Source of the DNA: Thiohalobacter sp.
GTDB lineage: Bacteria > Pseudomonadota > Gammaproteobacteria > Thiohalobacterales > Thiohalobacteraceae
Direction of reading: 5' to 3'
DNA length: 6,526 bases
Assembly (NCBI GenBank): GCA_027030825.1
Contig: JALVEM010000558.1
Span: 1 to 6,526 of the forward strand
Shown here: piece by piece, positions 1 to 6,518 of the stretch
Numbering within the stretch: the stretch's first letter is position 1
Layout of the letters: every line of letters starts with the position of its first letter
Position numbers and translations under genes: made by a program
The notes under the pieces: generated by a model
Database searches by the model: none
Told to the model about the DNA's origin: nothing
The model's input: only the letters and a program-made list of their open reading frames with translations

Positions 1-1
1 T

Positions 2-133
2 GGTGACACGCACCTTTTCGTCGTGCGTCTTCGGCACGGCTTCGGGTTCGCTGCGGCGCGGATCCCAGCCGGCCTGGCCGGCGAGCGGGACGAGAAACGC
101 TATCAGGAGAAACAGGCGCATGGCGTGGATCAT
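2..133 (-). CDS. 5' fragment of a secreted protein of unknown function (truncated by window edge)
   Basis: Forty-four codons are visible from the ATG at 133 before the window ends, with no stop. GGAG (141-144) lies seven bases upstream of this ATG and supports it over a second in-frame ATG at 121. The N-terminus is a plausible Sec signal peptide: a short N-region ending in MR, a hydrophobic core LFLLIAFLVPLAG, and a likely signal peptidase I site near GQA-G at about residues 20-22. There is no cysteine lipobox. The mature part begins GWDPRRSEPEAVPKTHDEKV, which is charged and hydrophilic. An early Trp-Asp-Pro followed by a Lys/Glu-rich stretch reminds me of secreted SYLF (YSC84-type) lipid-binding proteins, but too little is visible to assign a family. 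It is co-oriented with ccmI, 75 bases downstream, and may be cotranscribed. No known Ccm component starts like this. Confidence 0.7.
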   Translation of the reverse strand, partial: MIHAMRLFLLIAFLVPLAGQAGWDPRRSEPEAVPKTHDEKVRVT

Positions 134-208
134 GACAGGGCTCCGGATGATCGTTCGGTTGCCGATCCTATCGGCCGGACCCCGGAAAACTTGACAGGCT
201 GTCGTTGT
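134..208. other. Intergenic gap after ccmI
   Basis: These 75 bases separate the ccmI stop from the next minus-strand start. They hold a 6-bp inverted repeat (161-175, listed separately), a small GACA/TGTC palindrome at 193-203, and the GGAG (141-144) that serves the next gene. I see no U-rich tract after either inverted repeat on the minus strand, so neither reads as a good intrinsic terminator. I could not support a promoter. The downstream gene may be read through from the ccm operon, but this is only an inference. Confidence 0.5.
161..175. repeat. Short perfect inverted repeat (GCCGAT-3 nt-ATCGGC)
   Basis: Six bases, GCCGAT, are repeated in inverted orientation as ATCGGC with three bases (CCT on the plus strand) between them. 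In RNA from the minus strand this would be a 6-bp hairpin with an AGG loop. It lies 27 bases before the ATG of the downstream gene, and the bases following it (AACCG) are not a U-tract. It could be a weak attenuator, an mRNA 3'-end stabiliser, a half-conserved operator, or chance in GC-rich sequence. Confidence 0.4.
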
Positions 209-1480
209 CTATTCCACGCGATGATCGATGCGCACGGTCACCCGGGCACCCGGCCCGACAGGCTCGACCCGGCCGACCAGATCGCCCGGCTGGCTGATCG
301 CGTTTCCGCTTTTCGAGATCCTGGCTTCGATCCGCACGGCATCGAACCGAGACAGGCGCATCGCCGGCATCATGGCCATGCTGTCGTCCAGGGTCACGTC
401 GACGGGTAGTTTGCCGGCCTTCATGCGCGCCACGGCCAGCGGCATGGGCGGCCCTTTCAGGGCCCTGGCATAGACGAACAGGGTGTCGTCCGGCGAGACT
501 TCGGCGGTGAGCGACGGATCCAGTTCGACATGCACGCGAATGGCGGCACCGGTCGAGTCCCTGCCGCCGTTGCCGGCATCCGGGGCCTTGCTCGCCGACT
601 GCATCGTCGGGGGTTTCGGCAGTGGCTTGCCTGCCGCCTCGAGCTGCGACTCGGCCCGTTCGATGAGCCTGTCGAGCTGAGCGGCATTCTCCGGATCGTC
701 CGTCAGGCGGGGACGCAGGGCATACCAGTATTCGAGCGCCTTCTCAGGCTGCCCCTGCTGCAGCCAGGCCATGCCCAGCAGCCACAGGGTGGTCGGATCC
801 TCGGGGTCCTTCTCGCGGGCCGTCTCCAGGAGCTTCACGGGTTCGCCGGCGAGTTGCCCTCCGTTGGTCATCGCCAGGGCATCGGCAAGCGGCACCAGCA
901 CGGCCGGCTCGTCGCCCACGAGCGCCCGCGCCCTGCGGAAGGCCTCGACCGCCTGCGGATAGCGCTCCAGCGTCATGTAGGAGCGCCCCAGCAGCAACCA
1001 GCCTCTCGGATCATCCGGCTGTGCGCGCATGCGGTCCGCCAGGCGCGCCACCATCTCCTCGAGCGAATGTTGCGAGTTCGTCGCGGCAGGGGGCGGCTGC
1101 ATCTCGCCCGTGACGGCCTCCGGCGAGCCCAGTCGATAATAGAGCCCGATGCTCAGTGCGGGTAACACCAGCGCCACGATGGCCAGTATCCAGCGCCCAC
1201 CCCGCGCGACCTCCCTGCGAGTGGCGTCCTCTTCCTCGCCGGCGTCCTCGAGCAGTTCGATCTCGAGTTCGGCACGCGCCTCCTCGAAGGCGGCATCGTC
1301 GAGCTCTCCGGCCTCGTGCGCCTTGCGCAATTCGGCCAGGCGCTCGCGCGCGATGGCGATGTTCTGCTCCCGCTGCCTGGCCGCGTCGCTCGCTGCAGCC
1401 TCCCCGCGCAGCAGCGGCACGGCCAGGATCGCCATCACCAGCAGCACCAGTCCGCCGGCCAGAATCCAGAAAGTGATCAT
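209..1480 (-). CDS. ccmI: Cytochrome c-type biogenesis protein CcmI (TPR apocytochrome chaperone)
   Basis: This 423-residue protein is the apocytochrome-binding component of the CcmFHI heme lyase. Domain order: a first membrane helix (about 4-24); a cytoplasmic charged, probably coiled-coil loop (about 34-92) rich in Glu, Ala and Arg; a second membrane helix (about 96-115); a periplasmic TPR region (about 138-283), with clear repeats around WLLLGRSYMTLERYPQAVEAF and WLLGMAWLQQGQPEKALEYW; a Pro/Ser/Gly linker (285-312); and a C-terminal beta-rich domain (about 313-423) with the typical SGNAISQPGDLVG segment at 391-403. This architecture is that of full-length CcmI/CycH, including the C-terminal domain some shorter CcmI proteins lack. 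The start at 1480 overlaps the ccmH stop as ATGA, with GGGAG (1486-1490) five bases upstream. It is the last recognisable Ccm gene of the operon; the stop is TAG. Confidence 0.95.
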   Translation of the reverse strand: MITFWILAGGLVLLVMAILAVPLLRGEAAASDAARQREQNIAIARERLAELRKAHEAGELDDAAFEEARAELEIELLEDAGEEEDATRREVARGGRWILAIVALVLPALSIGLYYRLGSPEAVTGEMQPPPAATNSQHSLEEMVARLADRMRAQPDDPRGWLLLGRSYMTLERYPQAVEAFRRARALVGDEPAVLVPLADALAMTNGGQLAGEPVKLLETAREKDPEDPTTLWLLGMAWLQQGQPEKALEYWYALRPRLTDDPENAAQLDRLIERAESQLEAAGKPLPKPPTMQSASKAPDAGNGGRDSTGAAIRVHVELDPSLTAEVSPDDTLFVYARALKGPPMPLAVARMKAGKLPVDVTLDDSMAMMPAMRLSRFDAVRIEARISKSGNAISQPGDLVGRVEPVGPGARVTVRIDHRVE

Positions 1481-1959
1481 GATGTCTCCCGATCCGATTC
1501 ACCGAGCAGCCGCCTCGCCTTCTCCCGGGCCGCAGCATCGATGACCCGGGTAGCCTCTCCCCTGCCGCTGCGGCGGCGCACGATGATCACGAACACGACG
1601 AGCGCGATCAGGAGCAGTACGAAGGGCCCTGCCCACAGCGGCAGGGTCTCGGTCTTGACCGGCGGCCGATAGAGCACGAAGTCGCCATAGCGCTGCACCA
1701 TGAACTCGATGATCTCCTGGCGTGACTTGCCGGCCCGCACCATCTCGTAGATTTCCTCGCGCAGATCCTTCGCGAGATCCGCATGCGAGTCGGCCAGGTT
1801 CTGATTCTGGCAGACCAGGCAGCGCAGCTCGTATATCAGCTGCTTGTACGTGGCCTCCTGCTGCGGGTCGTCGAAGCGGTGGATTTCGATGTCCGCCTCT
1901 GCCGGACCGGCAACGAGCAGGAACAGGAAGGACAAGAGCAGACCGGCGATTCTCGTCAT
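1477..1959 (-). CDS. ccmH: Cytochrome c-type biogenesis protein CcmH (LRCxxC domain only)
   Basis: This 160-residue protein is the short form of CcmH, equivalent to the N-terminal part of the 350-residue E. coli CcmH. It acts in the periplasm as a thiol-redox partner of apocytochrome and CcmG and as part of the CcmFHI lyase. A signal peptide covers residues 1-22 (likely cleavage after AEA). The signature LRCLVCQNQNLADS starts at residue 45, with Cys47 and Cys50 as the redox pair. RYGDFVLYRPP at 90-100 is also conserved. A C-terminal helix (about 108-127) anchors the protein, followed by a basic cytoplasmic tail. The ATG at 1959 overlaps the ccmG stop; a consensus AGGAGG (1970-1975) lies ten bases upstream. 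The stop overlaps ccmI. The TPR half found in E. coli CcmH is encoded separately by the next gene. Confidence 0.97.
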   Translation of the reverse strand: MTRIAGLLLSFLFLLVAGPAEADIEIHRFDDPQQEATYKQLIYELRCLVCQNQNLADSHADLAKDLREEIYEMVRAGKSRQEIIEFMVQRYGDFVLYRPPVKTETLPLWAGPFVLLLIALVVFVIIVRRRSGRGEATRVIDAAAREKARRLLGESDRETS

Positions 1960-2501
1960 GGGGACGGTTCCTCCTGGAGACGGCGGATCAGCGGGCGCAG
2001 CCGCTGCTCCAGCAGCTCCGGTCGGATCGGGCCGATGACCTTGTGGCGAATGACGCCGCGCTTGTCGATCACGAAGGTCTCAGGCACCCCGTAGACACCC
2101 CAGTCGATGCCGACCCGACCGTCACGGTCGACGACGACGATGTCGTAGGGATTGCCCAGCATCTCCAGCCAGCGGCGCGCATCCTCCGGTTCGTCCTTGT
2201 AGTCCAGCCCCACGATGGGCACCTGCTTCTCGCGCGAGAAGGCGACCAGCAGCGGATGTTCCTCACGGCAGGCCACGCACCAGGAAGCCCAGACATTGAG
2301 CAGCCACACCCTGCCCTTCATGTCCTCGGTCGAGAACTGCTCGCCCTCGGCCAGCAGCCGCGGCAGCGTGAAACCGGGCGCAGGCTTGTCGATCAACGGG
2401 GAAGGCACCTTGCGAGGGTCCAGTTCCAGACCGCGCAGGAACAGCAGCACCAGCAGCCCGAAGAACAGCAGCGGAATGCTGAACAGAAGGAAACGTCTCA
2501 T
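1956..2501 (-). CDS. ccmG: Thiol:disulfide interchange protein CcmG/DsbE
   Basis: This 181-residue protein is a membrane-anchored periplasmic thioredoxin-like protein of the DsbE/CcmG family (E. coli 185 residues). It reduces the apocytochrome or CcmH cysteines before heme attachment and receives electrons from CcmA-independent DsbD/CcdA-type proteins. An N-terminal anchor helix spans about residues 5-22. The thioredoxin fold carries the active site WCVAC (Cys75 and Cys78) inside NVWASWCVACREEHP. The cis-proline is Pro140 in YGVPETFVID, a family hallmark. The acidic stretch YKDEPEDA at 101-108 is also typical of CcmG. The ATG at 2501 overlaps the ccmF stop and is preceded by GGAGG (2509-2513) seven bases upstream. 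The TGA overlaps the ccmH start. The inter-cysteine dipeptide is Val-Ala, not the Pro-Thr of E. coli, which is within the range expected for the family. Confidence 0.97.
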   Translation of the reverse strand: MRRFLLFSIPLLFFGLLVLLFLRGLELDPRKVPSPLIDKPAPGFTLPRLLAEGEQFSTEDMKGRVWLLNVWASWCVACREEHPLLVAFSREKQVPIVGLDYKDEPEDARRWLEMLGNPYDIVVVDRDGRVGIDWGVYGVPETFVIDKRGVIRHKVIGPIRPELLEQRLRPLIRRLQEEPSP

Positions 2502-4474
2502 GCCGCAGCCTCCGCCATGCCCGCAGGCACCCTGGCATCGCGCCGGGCCAGCTGGCGATAGCGCCGGTCGGTGGCCGCGAGCAGCCCGCCCAGCGCCATC
2601 ATCAGGCCGCCCGTCCAGATCCAGCGGATGAAGGGCTTGTAATAGAGCCGCACGCTCCAGGCGCCATCTTCACCGAGCGGCTCGCCCAGCGCCACGAACA
2701 GATCCCTGCCCAGGCCCGGGTCGATGGCGGCCTCCGTCATCGGATTGCGCTGCACCCGGTAGATGCGTTTCTCGGGATACAGCACGGCGACCTGCTCACC
2801 GTCGCGAAACACCCGTATCTCGCCACGCTGGGCATCGTAGTTGGGGCCCTGCACCGGCTTCACCCCCACCATGCGGAATTCGTAAGCTCCCAGGACCCAG
2901 GACTCTCCCGGCGCCAGCCGGACATCCTTCTCCACGGAATAGGTCGTCGTCAGGGCGATACCGACGATGAAGACGGCGATGCCGGCATGCGCGAGGCTCA
3001 TGCCATGGAAGCCGCGCGGGATACGGGCGAAGGCCGCCAGCGGCCGGTCACGCCCCGAGAGCCGGTCCCGGAATCCCTCGAGGGTGGTCAGCCCCACCCA
3101 CAGGGCAAGAGTCAGGCCGAGGGCCGCCTGCCAGGTCCAGCGGTCGAAGAGCAGCGGCAGCAGAGTGCCGAGCGCGACACTGATCACTGCCGGCCAGCGC
3201 ACATGCTTCCAGATGCGCGCCAGGCTGTCCTGTTTCCAGCGCAGCATGGCGCCCACCCCCACCACCAGCGCCAGCGGGATGGTGAGCGGCACGAACACTG
3301 CGTTGAAATAGGGAGGACCCACCGAGATCTTTCCGATGCCCAGCGCATCCACGATCAGGGGATAGAGAGTGCCCAGCAGGATGCTGGCGGCGGTCACCAC
3401 CAGCAGCACGTTGTTGAGCAGCAGGGCGCTCTCGCGAGATATCGGCGCGAAATGCACATGACTGCGCACTGCGGGCGCGCGCCAGGCATAGAGCATCAGC
3501 GAACCACCGACCACGACCGCGAGGAACACCAGAATGAACAGGCCACGGGCCGGATCGGTGGCAAAGGCGTGGACCGAGGTCAGCACCCCGGAGCGAACGA
3601 GGAAGGTGCCCAGCAGGCTGAGCGAGAAGCTGAAGACGGCCAGGAGCACCGTCCAGGCCTTGAAGGCGCCGCGCTTCTCGGTCACCGCCAATGAATGCAC
3701 CAGGGCCGTGCCCACCAGCCAGGGCATGAAGGAAGCGTTCTCGACCGGATCCCAGAACCACCAGCCGCCCCAGCCGAGCTCGTTGTAGGCCCACCAGCTG
3801 CCCAGCGTGATGCCCAGCGTCAGGAACATCCAGGCGATCGTGGTCCAGGGCCGCGACCAGCGCGCCCAGGCCGCATCCAGACGCCCGTCGATCAGCGCGG
3901 CGATGGCGAAGGCGAAGGCCACCGAGAAGCCCACGTAGCCCATGTAGAGCAGCGGCGGATGCAGGGCCATGCCCGGATCCTGCAGCAGGGGGTTCAGGTC
4001 CCGTCCCTCGATCGGTGCCGGCAGCAGGCGCTCGAAAGGATTGGAGGTCAGCAGCATGAACAGCAGAAAACCGATGCTGATCATGCCCATCACGGCCAGC
4101 ACCCGGGAGAGCATCACCAGCGGAATGCCGCGCCCGAACAGGGTGACGGCACCGCTCCACAATGAAAGGATGGTGGCCCACAGCAGCAGGGAACCCTCGT
4201 GCGAACCCCAGACGGCCGAGATCCGGTACATGAGCGGCAGGGCCGTGTTGGAATTGGCGGCCACATAGCGCACGGAGAAGTCATGGGTCACGAAGGCCCA
4301 GGTCAGGGCGCCGTAGGCCACGCCCATGCAGATCAGTTGTGCCCAGACCGCCGGCCGGGCCATGTGCATCCACGAGACCCGGCCCAGCTGCGCGCCGACG
4401 AGCGGCACCGTGGCCTGGACCAGGGCGACGACGAGCGCCAGGATGAGCGCGAAATGCCCGAGTTCGGGAATCAT
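2498..4474 (-). CDS. ccmF: Heme lyase subunit CcmF (WWD-domain)
   Basis: This large polytopic inner-membrane protein of 658 residues (E. coli CcmF is 647) is the core of the cytochrome c synthetase. With CcmH and CcmI it takes heme from holo-CcmE and ligates it to the CXXCH motif of apocytochromes. The periplasmic WWD motif WGGWWFWD is at 235-242, followed by PVENASFMPWL. Four histidines match the known ligands of E. coli CcmF: His172 (LHPPLLYMGY), His260, His302 (VHAFATDP) and His496 (SLAHAG). About 14-15 hydrophobic segments are visible, with a large periplasmic domain around 512-612 before a final helix at 617-633. The start at 4474 overlaps the ccmE stop (ATGA), with GGAG (4483-4486) eight bases upstream. 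The stop overlaps ccmG likewise. No key residue is missing. Confidence 0.98.
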   Translation of the reverse strand: MIPELGHFALILALVVALVQATVPLVGAQLGRVSWMHMARPAVWAQLICMGVAYGALTWAFVTHDFSVRYVAANSNTALPLMYRISAVWGSHEGSLLLWATILSLWSGAVTLFGRGIPLVMLSRVLAVMGMISIGFLLFMLLTSNPFERLLPAPIEGRDLNPLLQDPGMALHPPLLYMGYVGFSVAFAFAIAALIDGRLDAAWARWSRPWTTIAWMFLTLGITLGSWWAYNELGWGGWWFWDPVENASFMPWLVGTALVHSLAVTEKRGAFKAWTVLLAVFSFSLSLLGTFLVRSGVLTSVHAFATDPARGLFILVFLAVVVGGSLMLYAWRAPAVRSHVHFAPISRESALLLNNVLLVVTAASILLGTLYPLIVDALGIGKISVGPPYFNAVFVPLTIPLALVVGVGAMLRWKQDSLARIWKHVRWPAVISVALGTLLPLLFDRWTWQAALGLTLALWVGLTTLEGFRDRLSGRDRPLAAFARIPRGFHGMSLAHAGIAVFIVGIALTTTYSVEKDVRLAPGESWVLGAYEFRMVGVKPVQGPNYDAQRGEIRVFRDGEQVAVLYPEKRIYRVQRNPMTEAAIDPGLGRDLFVALGEPLGEDGAWSVRLYYKPFIRWIWTGGLMMALGGLLAATDRRYRQLARRDARVPAGMAEAAA

Positions 4475-4914
4475 CGTCCGGTCTCCGTGCCCTGCGGCTT
4501 CTTCATGATGCCGGCCACCTCGGGCGGCATGTAGTTCTCGTCGTGCTTGGCCAGCACCTCGTCGGCCACGAAGACACCGTCCGGCCGCAGCCGCCCCTTC
4601 GCCACGATGCCCTGCCCTTCACGGAACAGATCGGGCAGGATCCCCGTGTATTCCACCGTGATCGTGTGCTGGTTGTCGGTGAGGCCGAACCGGACCGTCA
4701 TGCCGTCGCCCGGCCGTTCGACACTGCCCTCGACCACCATGCCGCCGACCCGGAACAGGGCGCCTTCCGGAGGCTCGCCCGCCACCACCTGACTGGGCGA
4801 ATAGAAGAACATCAGGTTGCTGTTGAAGGCGCGCAGGGCCAACCCCACCGCCAGGGCGATCCCGACGACCATCAGGCCGATGAGCAGCAGGCGTTTCCTT
4901 CGTGCCGGGGTCAT
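4471..4914 (-). CDS. ccmE: Periplasmic heme chaperone CcmE
   Basis: This 147-residue protein is the heme chaperone of System I. It is anchored by an N-terminal helix (about residues 9-28, after the basic RRKR) and has a periplasmic OB-fold domain. Heme is bound covalently through a histidine and passed to CcmF. The heme-binding motif is present as HDENYMPPEV: His124 is the covalent ligand and Tyr128 the axial ligand, equivalent to His130 and Tyr134 in E. coli. The motif is the classical histidine type, not the cysteine (CxxxY) variant. NSNLMFFYSP at 31-40 is a typical start of the soluble domain. The ATG at 4914 overlaps the ccmD stop, and AAGGAG (4923-4928) lies eight bases upstream inside the ccmD tail, which makes the start secure. 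The stop overlaps the ccmF start by four bases. Confidence 0.97.
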   Translation of the reverse strand: MTPARRKRLLLIGLMVVGIALAVGLALRAFNSNLMFFYSPSQVVAGEPPEGALFRVGGMVVEGSVERPGDGMTVRFGLTDNQHTITVEYTGILPDLFREGQGIVAKGRLRPDGVFVADEVLAKHDENYMPPEVAGIMKKPQGTETGR

Positions 4915-5081
4915 GAAAGCTTCTCCTTGCGTGCAAGACGCCGCCGTATGCGCATCCGGACGACCCTGAGCCGACGTGCAGGCAGCCAGAGGTTGAGAAA
5001 GAGCACCACCGCGGCCAGCGCGTAGGCGCTCCAGACGTAGGGGGCATATCCGCCCATGTGCAGAAACTCTTCGAAACTCAT
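4911..5081 (-). CDS. ccmD: Heme exporter protein CcmD
   Basis: This small 56-residue protein has one transmembrane segment (about residues 16-34) followed by a strongly basic, arginine-rich cytoplasmic tail (about 36-53). CcmD stabilises the CcmABC complex and is required for release of holo-CcmE. The N-terminal EEFLHMGGYAPYVW resembles the conserved FFAMGGYAFFVW region of E. coli CcmD (69 residues). The reading frame stays open far upstream, to 5753, but that stretch lies over ccmC in another frame. The ATG at 5081 is chosen because it overlaps the ccmC stop as ATGA, has GGAG (5089-5092) seven bases upstream, and gives a normal CcmD N-terminus. The stop overlaps the ccmE start in the same way. 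Identification rests on position, size, topology and the MGGYA motif. Confidence 0.93.
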   Translation of the reverse strand: MSFEEFLHMGGYAPYVWSAYALAAVVLFLNLWLPARRLRVVRMRIRRRLARKEKLS

Positions 5082-5821
5082 CGCGTCTCTCCCGCGAGCA
5101 GCTCCGCCACCCAGCGGCTGTTGGCCTCCCGCTCCAGCAGGGCGAGGCGCAGGCGCATCAGCAACGCGAGCAGATAGTAGACCTTGAAGGCCAGCGCCAT
5201 CAGCAGCAGCGGGATCAGCATGCTGGTGGCGATGGCCGGCTTGTCGAACCGGGTCACCGTCGGCCCCTGGTGCAGCGTGTTCCACCACTCGACGGAGTAA
5301 TGGATGATGGGGATGTTGACCACGCCCACCAGCGCGAGGATCGAGACGGCGCGCGCGGCGGCCCGCTTGTCCTCGATGGCGTTGTACAGGCCGATCACAC
5401 CCAGATAGAGAAACAGCAGGATCAGTTCCGAGGTGAGCCGCGCATCCCACACCCACCAGGTGCCCCACATGGGCTTGCCCCAGATGCTGCCGGTGACCAG
5501 CGCGAGGAAGGTGAAGCTGGCGCCGATCGGCGCGCTGTGGATGGCCACCAGCTCGGCCAGCTTGATGCGCCAGACCAGCACGATCAACCCGGCGCCGGCC
5601 ATGACCATGTAGATGAACAGGGACATCCAGGCGGCCGGCACGTGGACGTACATGATGCGGAAACTGTCGCCCTGCTGATAGTCGGGCGGCGCCAGGTAGA
5701 GGCCGCCGACCAGCCCGGCGACGAGCAGCAAGGCGAACAGGGCCCCCAGCCACGGCAGCAGCCGGCCGCTGATGCGGTAGAAATGGGGCGGGGAGGCCAG
5801 GCGATGCAGAAAATTCATCAT
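5078..5821 (-). CDS. ccmC: Heme exporter/handling protein CcmC (WWD-domain)
   Basis: This 247-residue polytopic inner-membrane protein matches CcmC (245 residues in E. coli). CcmC binds heme at the periplasmic face through its tryptophan-rich WWD domain and two histidines and attaches it to CcmE. The WWD signature WGTWWVWD is at residues 119-126. His60 (in YVHVPAAW) and His184 (in NTLHQGP) fall at the same positions as the E. coli axial heme ligands. Hydrophobic stretches near 23-43, 65-84, 97-112, 131-147, 158-174 and 199-221 fit the six-helix family topology. The start at 5821 gives the usual N-terminus; the adjacent ATG at 5818 would remove a single Met and cannot be excluded. The stop TGA overlaps the ccmD ATG by four bases (ATGA), implying translational coupling. 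Confidence 0.97.
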   Translation of the reverse strand: MMNFLHRLASPPHFYRISGRLLPWLGALFALLLVAGLVGGLYLAPPDYQQGDSFRIMYVHVPAAWMSLFIYMVMAGAGLIVLVWRIKLAELVAIHSAPIGASFTFLALVTGSIWGKPMWGTWWVWDARLTSELILLFLYLGVIGLYNAIEDKRAAARAVSILALVGVVNIPIIHYSVEWWNTLHQGPTVTRFDKPAIATSMLIPLLLMALAFKVYYLLALLMRLRLALLEREANSRWVAELLAGETR

Positions 5822-5840
5822 CTCTTGCGCGATTCCTCGT
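5822..5840 (-). promoter_or_regulatory. ccmB-ccmC gap with weak ribosome binding site and tandem ATG
   Basis: This 19-base gap is the only non-overlapping junction among the Ccm genes in the window. Reading the minus strand, an AGGA lies 12 bases before the first ATG (5821), and an AAGAG directly touches that ATG. A second in-frame ATG follows immediately at 5818. Neither Shine-Dalgarno candidate is ideally spaced, so ccmC initiation may be weaker or depend partly on ribosomes arriving from ccmB. No promoter or terminator fits in so short a space. Confidence 0.45.
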
Positions 5841-6518
5841 CTATCCCAGGCTGATGCGCAGGGCCGCCGCCGTGGGCCAGGGCGTCAGCACCAGCGCCAG
5901 GACCAGCAGCGCCCCCAGCATGAACAGCTGGCCATCGATCGGCAGTCCGCTGCCCGCCGCCTGCACGGCGTTGCTGGCGAAGATCAGCACCGGCACATAG
6001 AGCGGCAGCACCAGCAGCGACAGCAGCACGCCCCCTCGGCGCAGCCCGACCGTCAGAGCCACGCCGATCGCCCCCACCAGGCTGAGCACCGGCGTGCCGA
6101 GAGCCAGGGTCGCCATCAAAACCCGGGTCTGCTCGCCGCCGAGCGAGAGCAGGATCCCGAGCAGCGGCGCCATCAGCAGCAGCGGCAGTCCCGTGACCAG
6201 CCAGTGGGCGACGACCTTGGCCAGCACCAGCACCGACAGCGGGTGGGCGCTCAATGCCAGCTGTTCCAGGGTCCCGTCCTCGAAATCCGAACGGAAGATG
6301 CCGTCCAGGGACAGCATGGCCGCCAGCAGCGCCGCCACCCAGATCACGCCCGGCCCCATCGCCGAGAGCAGTTTCGTGTCGGCACCGACCCCGAGCGGAA
6401 ACAGGGTCACGACCAGCACGAAGAAGAACAGCGGATTGACCGCCTCGGCCCGGTGCCGGTAGGTCAGCAGCAGATCCCGCCTGAGCAGGGCCAGGAACGC
6501 ACGCGCAAGCGAGGGCAT
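5841..6518 (-). CDS. ccmB: Heme exporter protein CcmB (ABC-type permease subunit of cytochrome c maturation)
   Basis: This 225-residue inner-membrane protein matches CcmB, which is about 220 residues in E. coli. CcmB is the membrane subunit of the CcmA2-CcmB-CcmC-CcmD ABC-type complex; ATP hydrolysis by this complex frees holo-CcmE from CcmC for heme delivery. The sequence shows about six hydrophobic segments (roughly residues 29-45, 57-72, 96-123, 133-157, 163-182 and 197-213). It also carries the family motif FRSDFEDGTLEQL at 75-87 and LPLYVPVLIF at 171-180. The N-terminal FLALLRRDL pattern is typical of CcmB, which supports the ATG at 6518. Only 8 bases of upstream sequence are in the window, so its ribosome binding site cannot be judged and any overlap with ccmA cannot be seen. 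The stop is TAG, followed by a short gap before ccmC. No truncation or missing motif was noticed. Confidence 0.96.
   Translation of the reverse strand: MPSLARAFLALLRRDLLLTYRHRAEAVNPLFFFVLVVTLFPLGVGADTKLLSAMGPGVIWVAALLAAMLSLDGIFRSDFEDGTLEQLALSAHPLSVLVLAKVVAHWLVTGLPLLLMAPLLGILLSLGGEQTRVLMATLALGTPVLSLVGAIGVALTVGLRRGGVLLSLLVLPLYVPVLIFASNAVQAAGSGLPIDGQLFMLGALLVLALVLTPWPTAAALRISLG

Noticed and set aside
191..196. Perfect TTGACA (-35 consensus) on the plus strand just past the end of ccmI
   Set aside because: No -10-like hexamer occurs at 16-18 bases spacing, and there is no plus-strand gene for it to serve.
193..203. GACAGGCTGTC palindrome followed on the minus strand by AAGTTTT, considered as a terminator
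   Set aside because: The stem is only 4 bp with a 3-base loop and the T-run is short and offset, too weak to call an intrinsic terminator.
530..1165. Plus-strand open frames opposite the operon (for example here, and at 1722-2561, 2987-3694 and 5270-5854)
   Set aside because: All are antisense to intact Ccm genes, with His/Arg/Gln-rich composition typical of reverse-strand readings at high GC, and no family motif.
2265..2280. CVAC active site of CcmG differing from the CPTC of E. coli, considered as a possible altered function
   Set aside because: The residues between the cysteines vary within this family, and the surrounding WASWC, EHP and GVPETF motifs are standard.
3048..4181. 377-codon open frame on the minus strand inside ccmF
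   Set aside because: It is an out-of-frame shadow of ccmF with low-complexity Gly/Ala/Arg/His composition and no recognisable domain; ccmF itself is intact with all its motifs.
5082..5753. Long in-frame upstream extension of ccmD on the minus strand (total open frame of 280 codons)
   Set aside because: The extension lies entirely over ccmC in another frame and is Arg/Gly/Ala-rich in the way expected of an out-of-frame reading of GC-rich DNA; CcmD starts naturally at 5081.
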